Positions 1 through 5,121 of a stretch of 8,043 nt of DNA are shown piece after piece. The DNA comes from Akkermansiaceae bacterium. Its GTDB lineage: Bacteria > Verrucomicrobiota > Verrucomicrobiia > Verrucomicrobiales > Akkermansiaceae. Position 1 is the first letter of the stretch; every line of letters begins with the position of its first letter. Made by a program: the position numbers and the translations under genes. The stretch is from assembly GCA_028293225.1 (NCBI GenBank), contig JAQGPE010000572.1, positions 1-8,043 of the forward strand, in the 5' to 3' direction. A model generated the notes under the pieces. The model was not told the DNA's origin. It saw nothing but the letters and a program-made list of their open reading frames with translations, and did not search any database.

Positions 1-75
1 GACGGCATCCCGGACAAGGCGGTCCTGCGTGCAGATGGCAAGACGGTGAAGCTGAAGGTGGAGGAAGCGCCTTGA
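1..75 (+). CDS. 3' end of an unidentified gene
   Basis: Frame 1 is open from the window edge and ends in TGA at 73-75, giving a 24-residue tail, DGIPDKAVLRADGKTVKLKV followed by EEAP. The codons are GC-rich in the third position, as in the neighbouring genes. The alternating polar and hydrophobic pattern (AVLRADGKTVKLKV) suggests a terminal beta-hairpin. That is too little to name a family. The gene converges on the HD-domain gene with only 12 bp between the stop codons, and no stem-loop with a T-run is visible there. It is reported because the frame is coding-like right up to the edge. Confidence 0.6.
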   Translation, partial: DGIPDKAVLRADGKTVKLKVEEAP

Positions 76-87
76 GGGGCGGGTGGT

Positions 88-747
88 CTAGGCGGATGGA
101 GAAAGCAGCCATACCCGCTCCTGGCGGAGGTTGCTCATTGCCTGGGCGGTCAGGCTTTTGAAACCGGCGGTGAGAAAAATTTCGCCGTGCTCCAGGACCG
201 GCTCGATGAAGCGGGCGACGCGGCCCTGACGGTAGGCTGCCTCACCATACACTGGCACGTATTCCCGCATGACTCCTGCGGCGTAGCGCTCATACACCGG
301 CCACGGCTGGCCGAGTATCGCCATGTCCAGGTCGCTGATCCGATTGGCATCGGGATCGGGCGTCATGACGTGCCGCTGTGTCGCGAGGATGGCGAAGGCG
401 GCGCGGTCGAGGATTTCCTCCGCAAGGTGGCCGCCGAGAAGTGAGCGCATTTCAGTGGCGCTGCGTTCCTCATTGTCACTACGGTAAGCGTCGTAGATCA
501 GGTCGTGGAAGAAGATCGCCAGCTCCGCGGCGGGGGCATGGCCGAAGTCGACCCGGATGGCATCGAAGCCCTTCAGCATGGAAAGGATGTGAGCGACGCC
601 GTGATAGTGGCGGGTGCTTTCCGTGTAGCAGCCGAGCAGGACGGCACCGGTGGAAGCAGCCACCGCAGGGCTGAGACCGAGTCGCGCGGCGAGGGTCTGC
701 CAGCGGGCGGCGAAATCCGTAGCCAGGCCGGAATGGAGCATCGTCAT
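88..747 (-). CDS. HD-domain metal-dependent phosphohydrolase (COG4339-like)
   Basis: A 219-residue protein, probably cytosolic, with no signal peptide or membrane segment. The HD-superfamily signature is seen directly: R-x-Y-H-x(3)-H (RHYHGVAHI, residues 46-54), FFHD at 79-82 giving the metal-binding His-Asp pair, DNEERSA at 91-97, H126, and SDLDMAILG at 138-146 giving the later Asp. The end (residues 206-210, NLRQE) and the segment REYVPVYGEAAYRQGR (161-176) also fit the conserved tail of the predicted phosphohydrolases grouped as COG4339. Members of that family are about 200-220 residues long, so this one is complete. The substrate is unknown; the wider superfamily hydrolyses phosphoester bonds, often in nucleotides. 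The start is ATG at 745-747 (MTMLHSG); a second in-frame ATG lies two codons later at 741. The reading frame stays open for 348 codons upstream, but that stretch is antisense to the next gene and shows no domain, so it is excluded. No Shine-Dalgarno site lies at a usable distance, but a promoter-like TTGACG-N17-CAGACT ends 10 nt before the ATG. Confidence 0.9.
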   Translation of the reverse strand: MTMLHSGLATDFAARWQTLAARLGLSPAVAASTGAVLLGCYTESTRHYHGVAHILSMLKGFDAIRVDFGHAPAAELAIFFHDLIYDAYRSDNEERSATEMRSLLGGHLAEEILDRAAFAILATQRHVMTPDPDANRISDLDMAILGQPWPVYERYAAGVMREYVPVYGEAAYRQGRVARFIEPVLEHGEIFLTAGFKSLTAQAMSNLRQERVWLLSPSA

Positions 748-757
748 GGTGGGACAT

Positions 758-786
758 AGTCTGAAATCCCTCCCCTGCCCCGTCAA
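758..786 (-). promoter_or_regulatory. Candidate sigma-70-type promoter of the HD gene
   Basis: On the minus strand, TTGACG (complement of 781-786) is separated by exactly 17 bp from CAGACT (complement of 758-763). The HD-gene ATG follows 10 nt later. The -35 box matches the consensus at five of six positions; the -10 box is weaker. With this spacing the transcript would have a very short leader or none, which agrees with the lack of a Shine-Dalgarno site. The element sits in the gap shared with the divergent operon on the plus strand. It was found by eye and has not been tested. Confidence 0.45.
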
Positions 787-806
787 CCGGCGACGCGGAA
801 GCGCCC

Positions 807-834
807 TCGACTTCGCGCCTGGGTGTGCTTTCCT
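807..834 (+). promoter_or_regulatory. Weak candidate promoter of the exported-protein operon
   Basis: TCGACT (807-812) and TTTCCT (829-834) are separated by 16 bp, and the second box ends 9 nt before the GTG at 844. Both boxes match consensus poorly. The entry rests on the same placement relative to the start codon as the better elements before the HD gene and the nuclease-like gene. If real, it would lie downstream of, or over, the alternative GTG start at 823 and so favour the start at 844. Confidence 0.22.
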
Positions 835-843
835 GCCGACGAG

Positions 844-1893
844 GTGAATTCTTCGAATCAGCGGTTTCTCAAAAGCTTCCTCTTCCTGGGGCTGCCGCTG
901 CTTTGCGGAGTGGCGGCGTATGGGCACGCGCGCATGGCGGAAAGAGGTTCCGCCGCCGCACAGGGCCCGGGCTCCGGCCGTGAGACGCGGGAAGTCCGGG
1001 GAGCCCCGAAGTTCAAGGATGTGGAGGCCGCGCTGTATGCCGCTTCGGAAAGGGCCAATGCCGCGGGGCCGCCGGATGAGGCGGCGGAAGAAAAGCCTCA
1101 GGACCCGGCGGCGCTGCGGAAGGCGCTGCTGGAGGATGCCGTGAAAAACGGGAATCCCGACGGGAACGAAAGGCGGGATGGCTTCAACTTCAACGATTCC
1201 GCCGACCTGGTCACGGCGCTGGTCAAGCTGGAGGGCAAGGCCGGGGTCGAGTGGATCGAGTCGAATCTGCCGGTGGTTTACGCCCTCACCGCGATGAATG
1301 CCTGGGCGGATCTCGACATGGATGCGGCCTTTGACCATGTCACAACCTCCCATCGGCGGCCGCCCTGCTCCCCCTCGCTGGTCTCCAGGCTGCTGGATCA
1401 CAAGGCCGAAGCCGGACCGGAGGCGTTGCGCGAGGCTGCCGCGAAGATCCCGTGGGAAAACCTTCCCCTGGGAGAGACGCGGGACGGTGAGCTGGCGCTG
1501 ATGCCGGACACGCTCTATCTTTACAACGTTGAGCATTTCGCCGCCTGGCGTGACAGCGGGGTGCTGAGAACTCTGGCGAAGCAGGGGGTCCAGTTCGGCG
1601 ACATTTTTGACAGCTGGAGCGCGCTGGACGCGGATGAAGCGGTGCGCGAGTGGGCGATCTGGCCGAATCTGTCCGGCCAGGATGCCGACTACGCCTTCCG
1701 CTGCATGGTGGAAAACGGCAGCAGCGACTGGTCGGAGGAGACGGTCGCGCGGCTGGCCGGGCTGCTGAAGAATGCCGATCAGCCCACCCATGAACGGATC
1801 GTCGACTGGATGCGGCGGTTTCCTGACGAAAGGAAGCTGAAGGACCAGGAGCCGGCGTTCCGGGAACTGCTGGAAAAGGAGGGCGGCTCATGA
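844..1893 (+). CDS. Exported alanine-rich helical protein, first of a tandem pair
   Basis: I recognise no named family. From GTG 844 the protein has 349 residues. It starts MNSSNQRFLKSFLFLGLPLL and continues CGVAAYG, a short basic N-region and a hydrophobic core that look like a signal peptide or N-terminal anchor. A longer start at GTG 823 would add seven residues (MCFPADE); 844 is chosen because it gives a normal signal sequence and because no Shine-Dalgarno site supports either. After a low-complexity Ala/Gly/Glu linker (to about residue 90) the rest is predicted helical. It contains repeat-like segments such as WADLDMDAAFDHV and the nearby WAIWPNLSGQDADYAF, resembling the 'W-x-x-x-D-P-x-x-A' units of many exported verrucomicrobial proteins of unknown role. 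The Cys in the hydrophobic end (PLLCGV) is not a standard lipobox, since Leu precedes it. The gene overlaps the next by 4 bp, so the two are almost certainly co-transcribed. Placement in the envelope is an inference. Confidence 0.8.
   Translation: MNSSNQRFLKSFLFLGLPLLCGVAAYGHARMAERGSAAAQGPGSGRETREVRGAPKFKDVEAALYAASERANAAGPPDEAAEEKPQDPAALRKALLEDAVKNGNPDGNERRDGFNFNDSADLVTALVKLEGKAGVEWIESNLPVVYALTAMNAWADLDMDAAFDHVTTSHRRPPCSPSLVSRLLDHKAEAGPEALREAAAKIPWENLPLGETRDGELALMPDTLYLYNVEHFAAWRDSGVLRTLAKQGVQFGDIFDSWSALDADEAVREWAIWPNLSGQDADYAFRCMVENGSSDWSEETVARLAGLLKNADQPTHERIVDWMRRFPDERKLKDQEPAFRELLEKEGGS
1876..1882 (+). promoter_or_regulatory. Strong Shine-Dalgarno site of the second operon gene
   Basis: AAGGAGG lies 7 nt before the ATG at 1890, inside the last codons of the upstream gene. 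It settles the start of the second gene and supports translational coupling through the ATGA overlap. It is also the best ribosome site in front of any gene in this window, in contrast to the SD-less starts of the other genes. Confidence 0.8.
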
Positions 1894-3068
1894 AACGGCT
1901 CACCCTTCTCTCCCTCGTATCGCTGGCCCTGTGCGGCGTGGCGGTATGGACCGGCGGCCGGCTGGCGCGCGCAAGCAGCCGCCCGGTTGGGAATCCTGCT
2001 ACGATGCACACCGTAGCTCCGGCGCGGCCCGGGGAAGCGGCGGCGGCCGGTGCCGCGCAGGATGACGTCTACAGCCTGGAGCAGCGGCGAGCGCTGGCGG
2101 CGTGCGATTCCTCGGCGCTGTGGGATTGGCTGAAGACCAGCGCCCACTACAGCACCGTTGCGACGGATGACGTCATCCGGGAGCTGCTGGATCGCTTCGG
2201 CGCGGAGGCCCTGTCCACCGCGCTGGCCATCCCTGAGCCCGAAATCCGCGGCCTGGTGACTTCAAAAATCCTGCGCGAACTGGCGGAGCGCGATCCTGCC
2301 GTGGCCCTGGAGATCCTGCGGCTGCGCCGCGCCGAGCTGAGCCTGGGAGCGGCCTATCTGGTGGGCAATCAACTGCTGGAGACGGCGGGCGGGAAATCCG
2401 CGGACGAGCTGATCGCGACCTATGACGTGGTTCACGGCCAGAATCTGCCGCCGAGTCCCGATCGGCTCGATTGCCCCCCGGGCTTCGATTTCCGGAAGGC
2501 GCTGGATCACATGGCTGCGGCGGAGGGCGCGCTGCCGCTGATGGCGCCGCAGCTTTTCCGCGAGTGGGGCAACGCCGCTCCCGCCGCTGCGGCGAAGTGG
2601 CTGGCGGACCACGCTCCTGAAAGACCGTGGAGTGTCGGCACTATGGACGACCCGGGGGATCCGGTGAGCGGGCTGATTTCGACCATCGCGACGTCCGACC
2701 GGCCGGAGCGCCAGGAGGCCTATGCGACACTGATGCAGCTGCCGGAGGAGATCCGCGGCGAGGCCTGGAAGTCGCTCAATGACTCGGCGGGCCGCCGTCC
2801 GCTCGATTCCGGCATGCTGGAGGCGGCCACGGCGATGGGTGAGCGCGACGGCTATCTGAAGAATGCCTTGCTGGGCACCCGTTTCCGCGACGAACCCGAC
2901 CCGGCCTGGGCCCAGGTGCCGCCGGAGGAGCGGGCCGGGCTGCTGGCGTGGGAGGCCGCGCAGTGGGAGCGGGAGACGCAGGAAAAGGCAGCCCCCCCGG
3001 TGGCCGAAAAGATCCGCGCCCACTGGCGGGCGCGGCTGGAGGAGCAGTGGCGGCAGTTGAAGAAATGA
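1890..3068 (+). CDS. Exported alanine-rich helical protein, second of a tandem pair
   Basis: A 392-residue protein of no named family that I recognise. It begins MKRLTLLSLVSLALCGVAVW, a clear signal sequence or anchor. The segment LCGVAVWTGGRLA lines up with LCGVAAYGHARMA of the preceding protein, so the two look like diverged paralogues. The mature part opens with a linker rich in Ala, Gly and Pro (residues 28-60) and then consists of helical segments: ALWDWLKTSAHYS (76-88), ILRELAERDPAVALEIL (127-143) and FREWGNAAPAAAAKWLADHA (223-242) carry the repeated 'x-W/L-A-x-x-D/A-P-x-x-A' pattern. The C-terminus (about 345-392) is highly charged with several Trp, such as EKIRAHWRARLEEQWRQLKK, and may form one long amphipathic helix. 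The start is fixed by AAGGAGG 7 nt upstream and the 4-bp overlap with the first gene. The repeats suggest a solenoid-like scaffold or protein-binding surface outside the cytoplasm. No catalytic motif is visible. Confidence 0.83.
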   Translation: MKRLTLLSLVSLALCGVAVWTGGRLARASSRPVGNPATMHTVAPARPGEAAAAGAAQDDVYSLEQRRALAACDSSALWDWLKTSAHYSTVATDDVIRELLDRFGAEALSTALAIPEPEIRGLVTSKILRELAERDPAVALEILRLRRAELSLGAAYLVGNQLLETAGGKSADELIATYDVVHGQNLPPSPDRLDCPPGFDFRKALDHMAAAEGALPLMAPQLFREWGNAAPAAAAKWLADHAPERPWSVGTMDDPGDPVSGLISTIATSDRPERQEAYATLMQLPEEIRGEAWKSLNDSAGRRPLDSGMLEAATAMGERDGYLKNALLGTRFRDEPDPAWAQVPPEERAGLLAWEAAQWERETQEKAAPPVAEKIRAHWRARLEEQWRQLKK

Positions 3069-3124
3069 GCGCGGCGGCGGATTTCCGGTGAAATGCGCAG
3101 GCGCCGGGAAGCCATCTAACCGCT

Positions 3125-3139
3125 GCCATTTCGAATGGC
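3125..3139 (+). repeat. Perfect 6-bp inverted repeat upstream of the nuclease-like gene
   Basis: GCCATT (3125-3130), spacer TCG, AATGGC (3134-3139). The repeat sits in the 100-bp gap after the exported-protein operon. It overlaps the position where a -35 box would be expected for the TAGACT element at 3158-3163, so it could be an operator. An ATG inside it (3135) opens the longest frame of the next gene but is probably not the start. A chance occurrence is quite possible at this length. Confidence 0.35.
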
Positions 3140-3157
3140 CGTCCGGGGGGATTTCTC

Positions 3158-3163
3158 TAGACT
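3158..3163 (+). promoter_or_regulatory. Candidate -10 element of the nuclease-like gene
   Basis: TAGACT fits the TAnnnT form of a sigma-70 -10 box and ends 7 nt before GTG 3171. That is the spacing expected for a leaderless transcript starting at or next to the GTG. No good -35 box is seen 16-18 bp upstream (ATGGCC at 17). The similar CAGACT before the HD gene on the other strand supports AGACT as a promoter element in this genome. Confidence 0.4.
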
Positions 3164-3170
3164 CCGCCGC

Positions 3171-4007
3171 GTGCCCGCCGGCGAGTCCCCTGCCCATCTT
3201 GAACTGAAACGGCTGTCGCTGATCTGGGCCCAGGCGCACGGGTATCCCATCGCCGCGTGCGAGGTCTCGCTGCCGAACCTGCGTTTCCGCTTGGACGCCG
3301 CAGCCTACCGGCCGGGGTCGCAGCGGGTGGTGCGGTTCGACGAGCGGCGTGGAATCCACCGGATCTACACGCTGCCATCCGTGGGGGTGGCGGCGGTCTT
3401 CGAGTGCAAGGCCAGCCGCGCCGACATGATCCGCGATTGCCGGAATGCCGCCCGGCTGACGGAGCGGCTGAAAGAGCTGACGGCTCTGCGGACGGAGCTG
3501 GAGCGGGAGCTGCGCATCCACCAGCCGTCGCTGCGGAATGGTGATGCGCTGTGGCCGGAGTATGAGAGCGCGGCCTACGAGCGCGCCGAGCACCCGCCCT
3601 ACCGCAAGCTGGTCAAGACGCTGGCGACGCTGTCCCGGCAGCTGCAGGGGCAGACGAAGATGGAAAACCTTTTCAAATGGAATGCGGCGAACCTGCACTA
3701 CCTGGTGATCGAGCCAGGGGTGGCGGAAGACCATGAGACGCCGCCGGGCTGGGGCCTGCTGGTGCGGAGCGGGCGCAGACTGGAGCTGAGGGTGCTGCCG
3801 GAACTACGAGAGGTACCGGAGGAGACGCGGCTGGGGTTTCTGCATCGCGTGGCCGCGGCGGGGACGAAAGCGGCGAACCGCGAGGCCGGGGTGGCGTATG
3901 CGGAAATCGAGGCGGAGCGGCGCGGAATGGAGTGGGTGGAGGAGGAGGAAGATCGAGCCGCCGGGGTACCTCCGGCAAATGGCCCACAGATTGACAGCCT
4001 ACGATGA
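3171..4007 (+). CDS. PD-(D/E)XK nuclease-like protein, MmcB-related pattern with helical insert
   Basis: A 278-residue cytosolic protein from GTG 3171, or 290 residues from the in-frame ATG at 3135. The later start is preferred because TAGACT lies just ahead of it and the ATG at 3135 is inside an inverted repeat. Numbering from 3171, the order of motifs fits a PD-(D/E)XK fold: a helix with Glu (SPAHLELKR, E11), FRLDAAAY (D42) and AVFECKASRADMIRD (E78-x-K80, then D85). The family known as MmcB, a DNA-repair protein in Caulobacter, shows a similar 'R-x-D...E-x-K-x-S-x-x-D-x-x-x-D' layout, followed by a strand with 'Y-x-V/A' and a Pro-rich loop. Here LHYLVIEPG (175-183) and PPGWGLLV (191-198) could be that region. 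Between them, about residues 88-168, lies a long charged helical stretch (LTERLKELTALRTELERELR and onward) that may form a coiled coil and is not part of the usual short core. The tail is rich in Glu and Arg and ends in a Gly/Pro linker. A role in cutting or binding DNA is inferred. Homology to MmcB is a pattern match only, so the family could be separate. Confidence 0.72.
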   Translation: MPAGESPAHLELKRLSLIWAQAHGYPIAACEVSLPNLRFRLDAAAYRPGSQRVVRFDERRGIHRIYTLPSVGVAAVFECKASRADMIRDCRNAARLTERLKELTALRTELERELRIHQPSLRNGDALWPEYESAAYERAEHPPYRKLVKTLATLSRQLQGQTKMENLFKWNAANLHYLVIEPGVAEDHETPPGWGLLVRSGRRLELRVLPELREVPEETRLGFLHRVAAAGTKAANREAGVAYAEIEAERRGMEWVEEEEDRAAGVPPANGPQIDSLR

Positions 4008-4037
4008 TTGCCCGGATGAGAGGCGGGATTTGAGGAG

Positions 4038-4086
4038 CATCTCAAGGAGGGATGAGATGGCGGAAGAGATCGGCGCGCGCGTTTGA
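4038..4086 (+). promoter_or_regulatory. Hairpin with Shine-Dalgarno loop and 9-codon mini-ORF
   Basis: In the 198-bp gap between the nuclease-like gene and the rhodanese-YceI gene, CATCTCA (4038-4044) and TGAGATG (4053-4059) can pair perfectly over 7 bp around the loop AGGAGGGA. The loop and last stem base carry AAGGAGG. An ATG at 4057 stands 6 nt after it and opens a nine-codon frame, MAEEIGARV, ending TGA at 4084-4086. This arrangement could be a leader peptide or a ribosome-access switch for the gene starting 120 nt later. It could equally be a chance hairpin, since there is no T-run to make it a terminator. The rest of the gap shows nothing else clear. Confidence 0.25.
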
Positions 4087-4168
4087 ATGGAACGCTGGTG
4101 AAGGCAGGGCGAAATCTCCCTCTTGCCCCACCTTGACCGGCGGATCATCCTGCGGCACTTCATGGAGG

Positions 4169-4196
4169 TTGCCCACACTCAAATCTCTCATCACCT
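4169..4196 (+). promoter_or_regulatory. Weak candidate promoter of the rhodanese-YceI gene
   Basis: TTGCCC (4169-4174) is followed after 16 bp by TCACCT (4191-4196), which ends 9 nt before the ATG at 4206. The -35 box is fair and the -10 box poor. It is listed because the placement repeats what is seen before other SD-less genes here. A competing pair is TTGACC (4134-4139) with CACTTC 17 bp further on. Confidence 0.22.
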
Positions 4197-4205
4197 CTCC
4201 CCGCC

Positions 4206-5075
4206 ATGTCCGCCGCTCCGCTCATCGATGTCCTTTCCAGTGAATCCTTCGCCCGGGAGCATATCCCGGGCGCGGTGAACCTGTGCGTCTACGAGACCGC
4301 CTTCCCCGACAAGGTGCGCGCGGCCTTTCCGGATCCGTCCGCGCCGCTGCAGGTCTATGGACTGTGCCCGACGGCACTGGAAGTCCGCACCGCGCTGACC
4401 CGGCTACGGGAGGCGGGCTATCAAAACGTCACTGAACTGAAGGGCGGCCTGGAGGGCTGGAAGGCGGCCGGCGGCGTCCCGGAAGGCGCCGGCTTTCCTG
4501 AGGAGCCAGCCAGCGGCACCTACCGGATCGATGCGGCGGCGAGCTTCGTGCGCTGGACCGGCACCAACGTCCTGAACTTCCACCACGGCCAGCTTTCCCT
4601 CAGCGCCGGCAGCGTGACGATCGAGCGCGGCGAACTGAAGGGCGGCTCCTTCCGCATCGACATGAACTCCCTGAGCTGCGCGGACCTGACCGACTCCGCG
4701 ATGAACGCGATGCTGATCAAGCACCTGCGCAGCGATGACTTTTTCGCCGTGGCGGATTTCCCGGTGGCGGAGTTCACCATCACCGCGGCGACGCCGGTGG
4801 CGGCGCTGCCGGGCCTGCCAAACTGCCGCATCACCGGACTGCTGAGTCTGCGCGGCGCCACGCGCGTCCTGGAGATCCCCGCCAGCATCACCCACCGCGA
4901 CGAGGGCGGCTACACGGCCCGCGCCTTCTTCGGCCTGGACCGCACCCTGTGGGGATCCTACTACGGATCTGGTAGATTCTTCAGCCGCATCGGCATGCAC
5001 CTGGTGGACGACCTGGTGCAGATCCACCTGCACGTGGTGACGGAGAAGGCTTCGACGCATGAGAGCTCTCAATAA
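4206..5075 (+). CDS. Rhodanese-YceI fusion protein
   Basis: A 289-residue two-domain protein. Residues 1-90 are rhodanese-like: LIDVL (6-10), HIPGAVNL (19-26), the putative active-site Cys54 in VYGLCPTALEV, and the closing GGLEGWKAAGG (80-90). Rhodaneses carry sulfur as a persulfide on this Cys. The loop after it (PTALEV) is not the typical C-R-x-G-x-R/T, so sulfur-transfer activity is uncertain. Residues 104-280 match YceI: TYRIDAAASFVRWTG (105-119), GSFRIDMNSLSCAD (147-160), IKHLRSDDFFAVADFPVAEF (171-190), GLLSLRGATR (211-220) and WGSYYGSGRFFSR (249-261). YceI proteins form a lipocalin-like barrel that binds long isoprenoid or other lipophilic molecules and are often periplasmic. Here there is no signal peptide and the rhodanese comes first, so the fusion is probably cytosolic. 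The ATG at 4206 starts directly at the first rhodanese strand, with no Shine-Dalgarno site. The gene seems to be its own unit; 46 bp separate it from the next frame. A link to sulfur or quinone-related redox stress is speculative. Confidence 0.9.
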   Translation: MSAAPLIDVLSSESFAREHIPGAVNLCVYETAFPDKVRAAFPDPSAPLQVYGLCPTALEVRTALTRLREAGYQNVTELKGGLEGWKAAGGVPEGAGFPEEPASGTYRIDAAASFVRWTGTNVLNFHHGQLSLSAGSVTIERGELKGGSFRIDMNSLSCADLTDSAMNAMLIKHLRSDDFFAVADFPVAEFTITAATPVAALPGLPNCRITGLLSLRGATRVLEIPASITHRDEGGYTARAFFGLDRTLWGSYYGSGRFFSRIGMHLVDDLVQIHLHVVTEKASTHESSQ

Positions 5076-5121
5076 TGCGAGATGATGAACCACCACTCAG
5101 GCGGAATGTGGAAAATCCGGG

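Noticed and set aside
748..1791. Upstream extension of the HD-gene frame on the minus strand (348 extra codons)
   Set aside because: It is antisense to the exported-protein gene, rich in Arg, Pro and Gly without a domain, and the HD protein is full length from 747. Long antisense open frames are common in GC-rich DNA.
1890..1950. Possible lipobox (LALC) in the second exported protein
   Set aside because: Leu at the position before Cys does not fit the usual Ala/Gly/Ser, and the hydrophobic stretch continues past the Cys. A signal peptide or anchor is the safer reading.
3069..3134. Possible terminator (TTCCGG ... CCGGGAA) after the exported-protein operon
   Set aside because: The arms pair only with a bulge, the loop is long and no T-run follows.
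2262..3734. 490-codon minus-strand open frame
   Set aside because: It spans two plus-strand genes and their gap. Its translation is low-complexity (Arg, Leu, Gln, Pro) with no motif, while the plus-strand frames have signal peptides or catalytic patterns.
4052..4243. 63-codon plus-strand frame in the gap before the rhodanese-YceI gene
   Set aside because: It runs into the rhodanese start in another frame, has no recognisable motif, and its ATG is only 1 nt from the AAGGAGG. The nine-codon frame from 4057 has better spacing and is noted instead.
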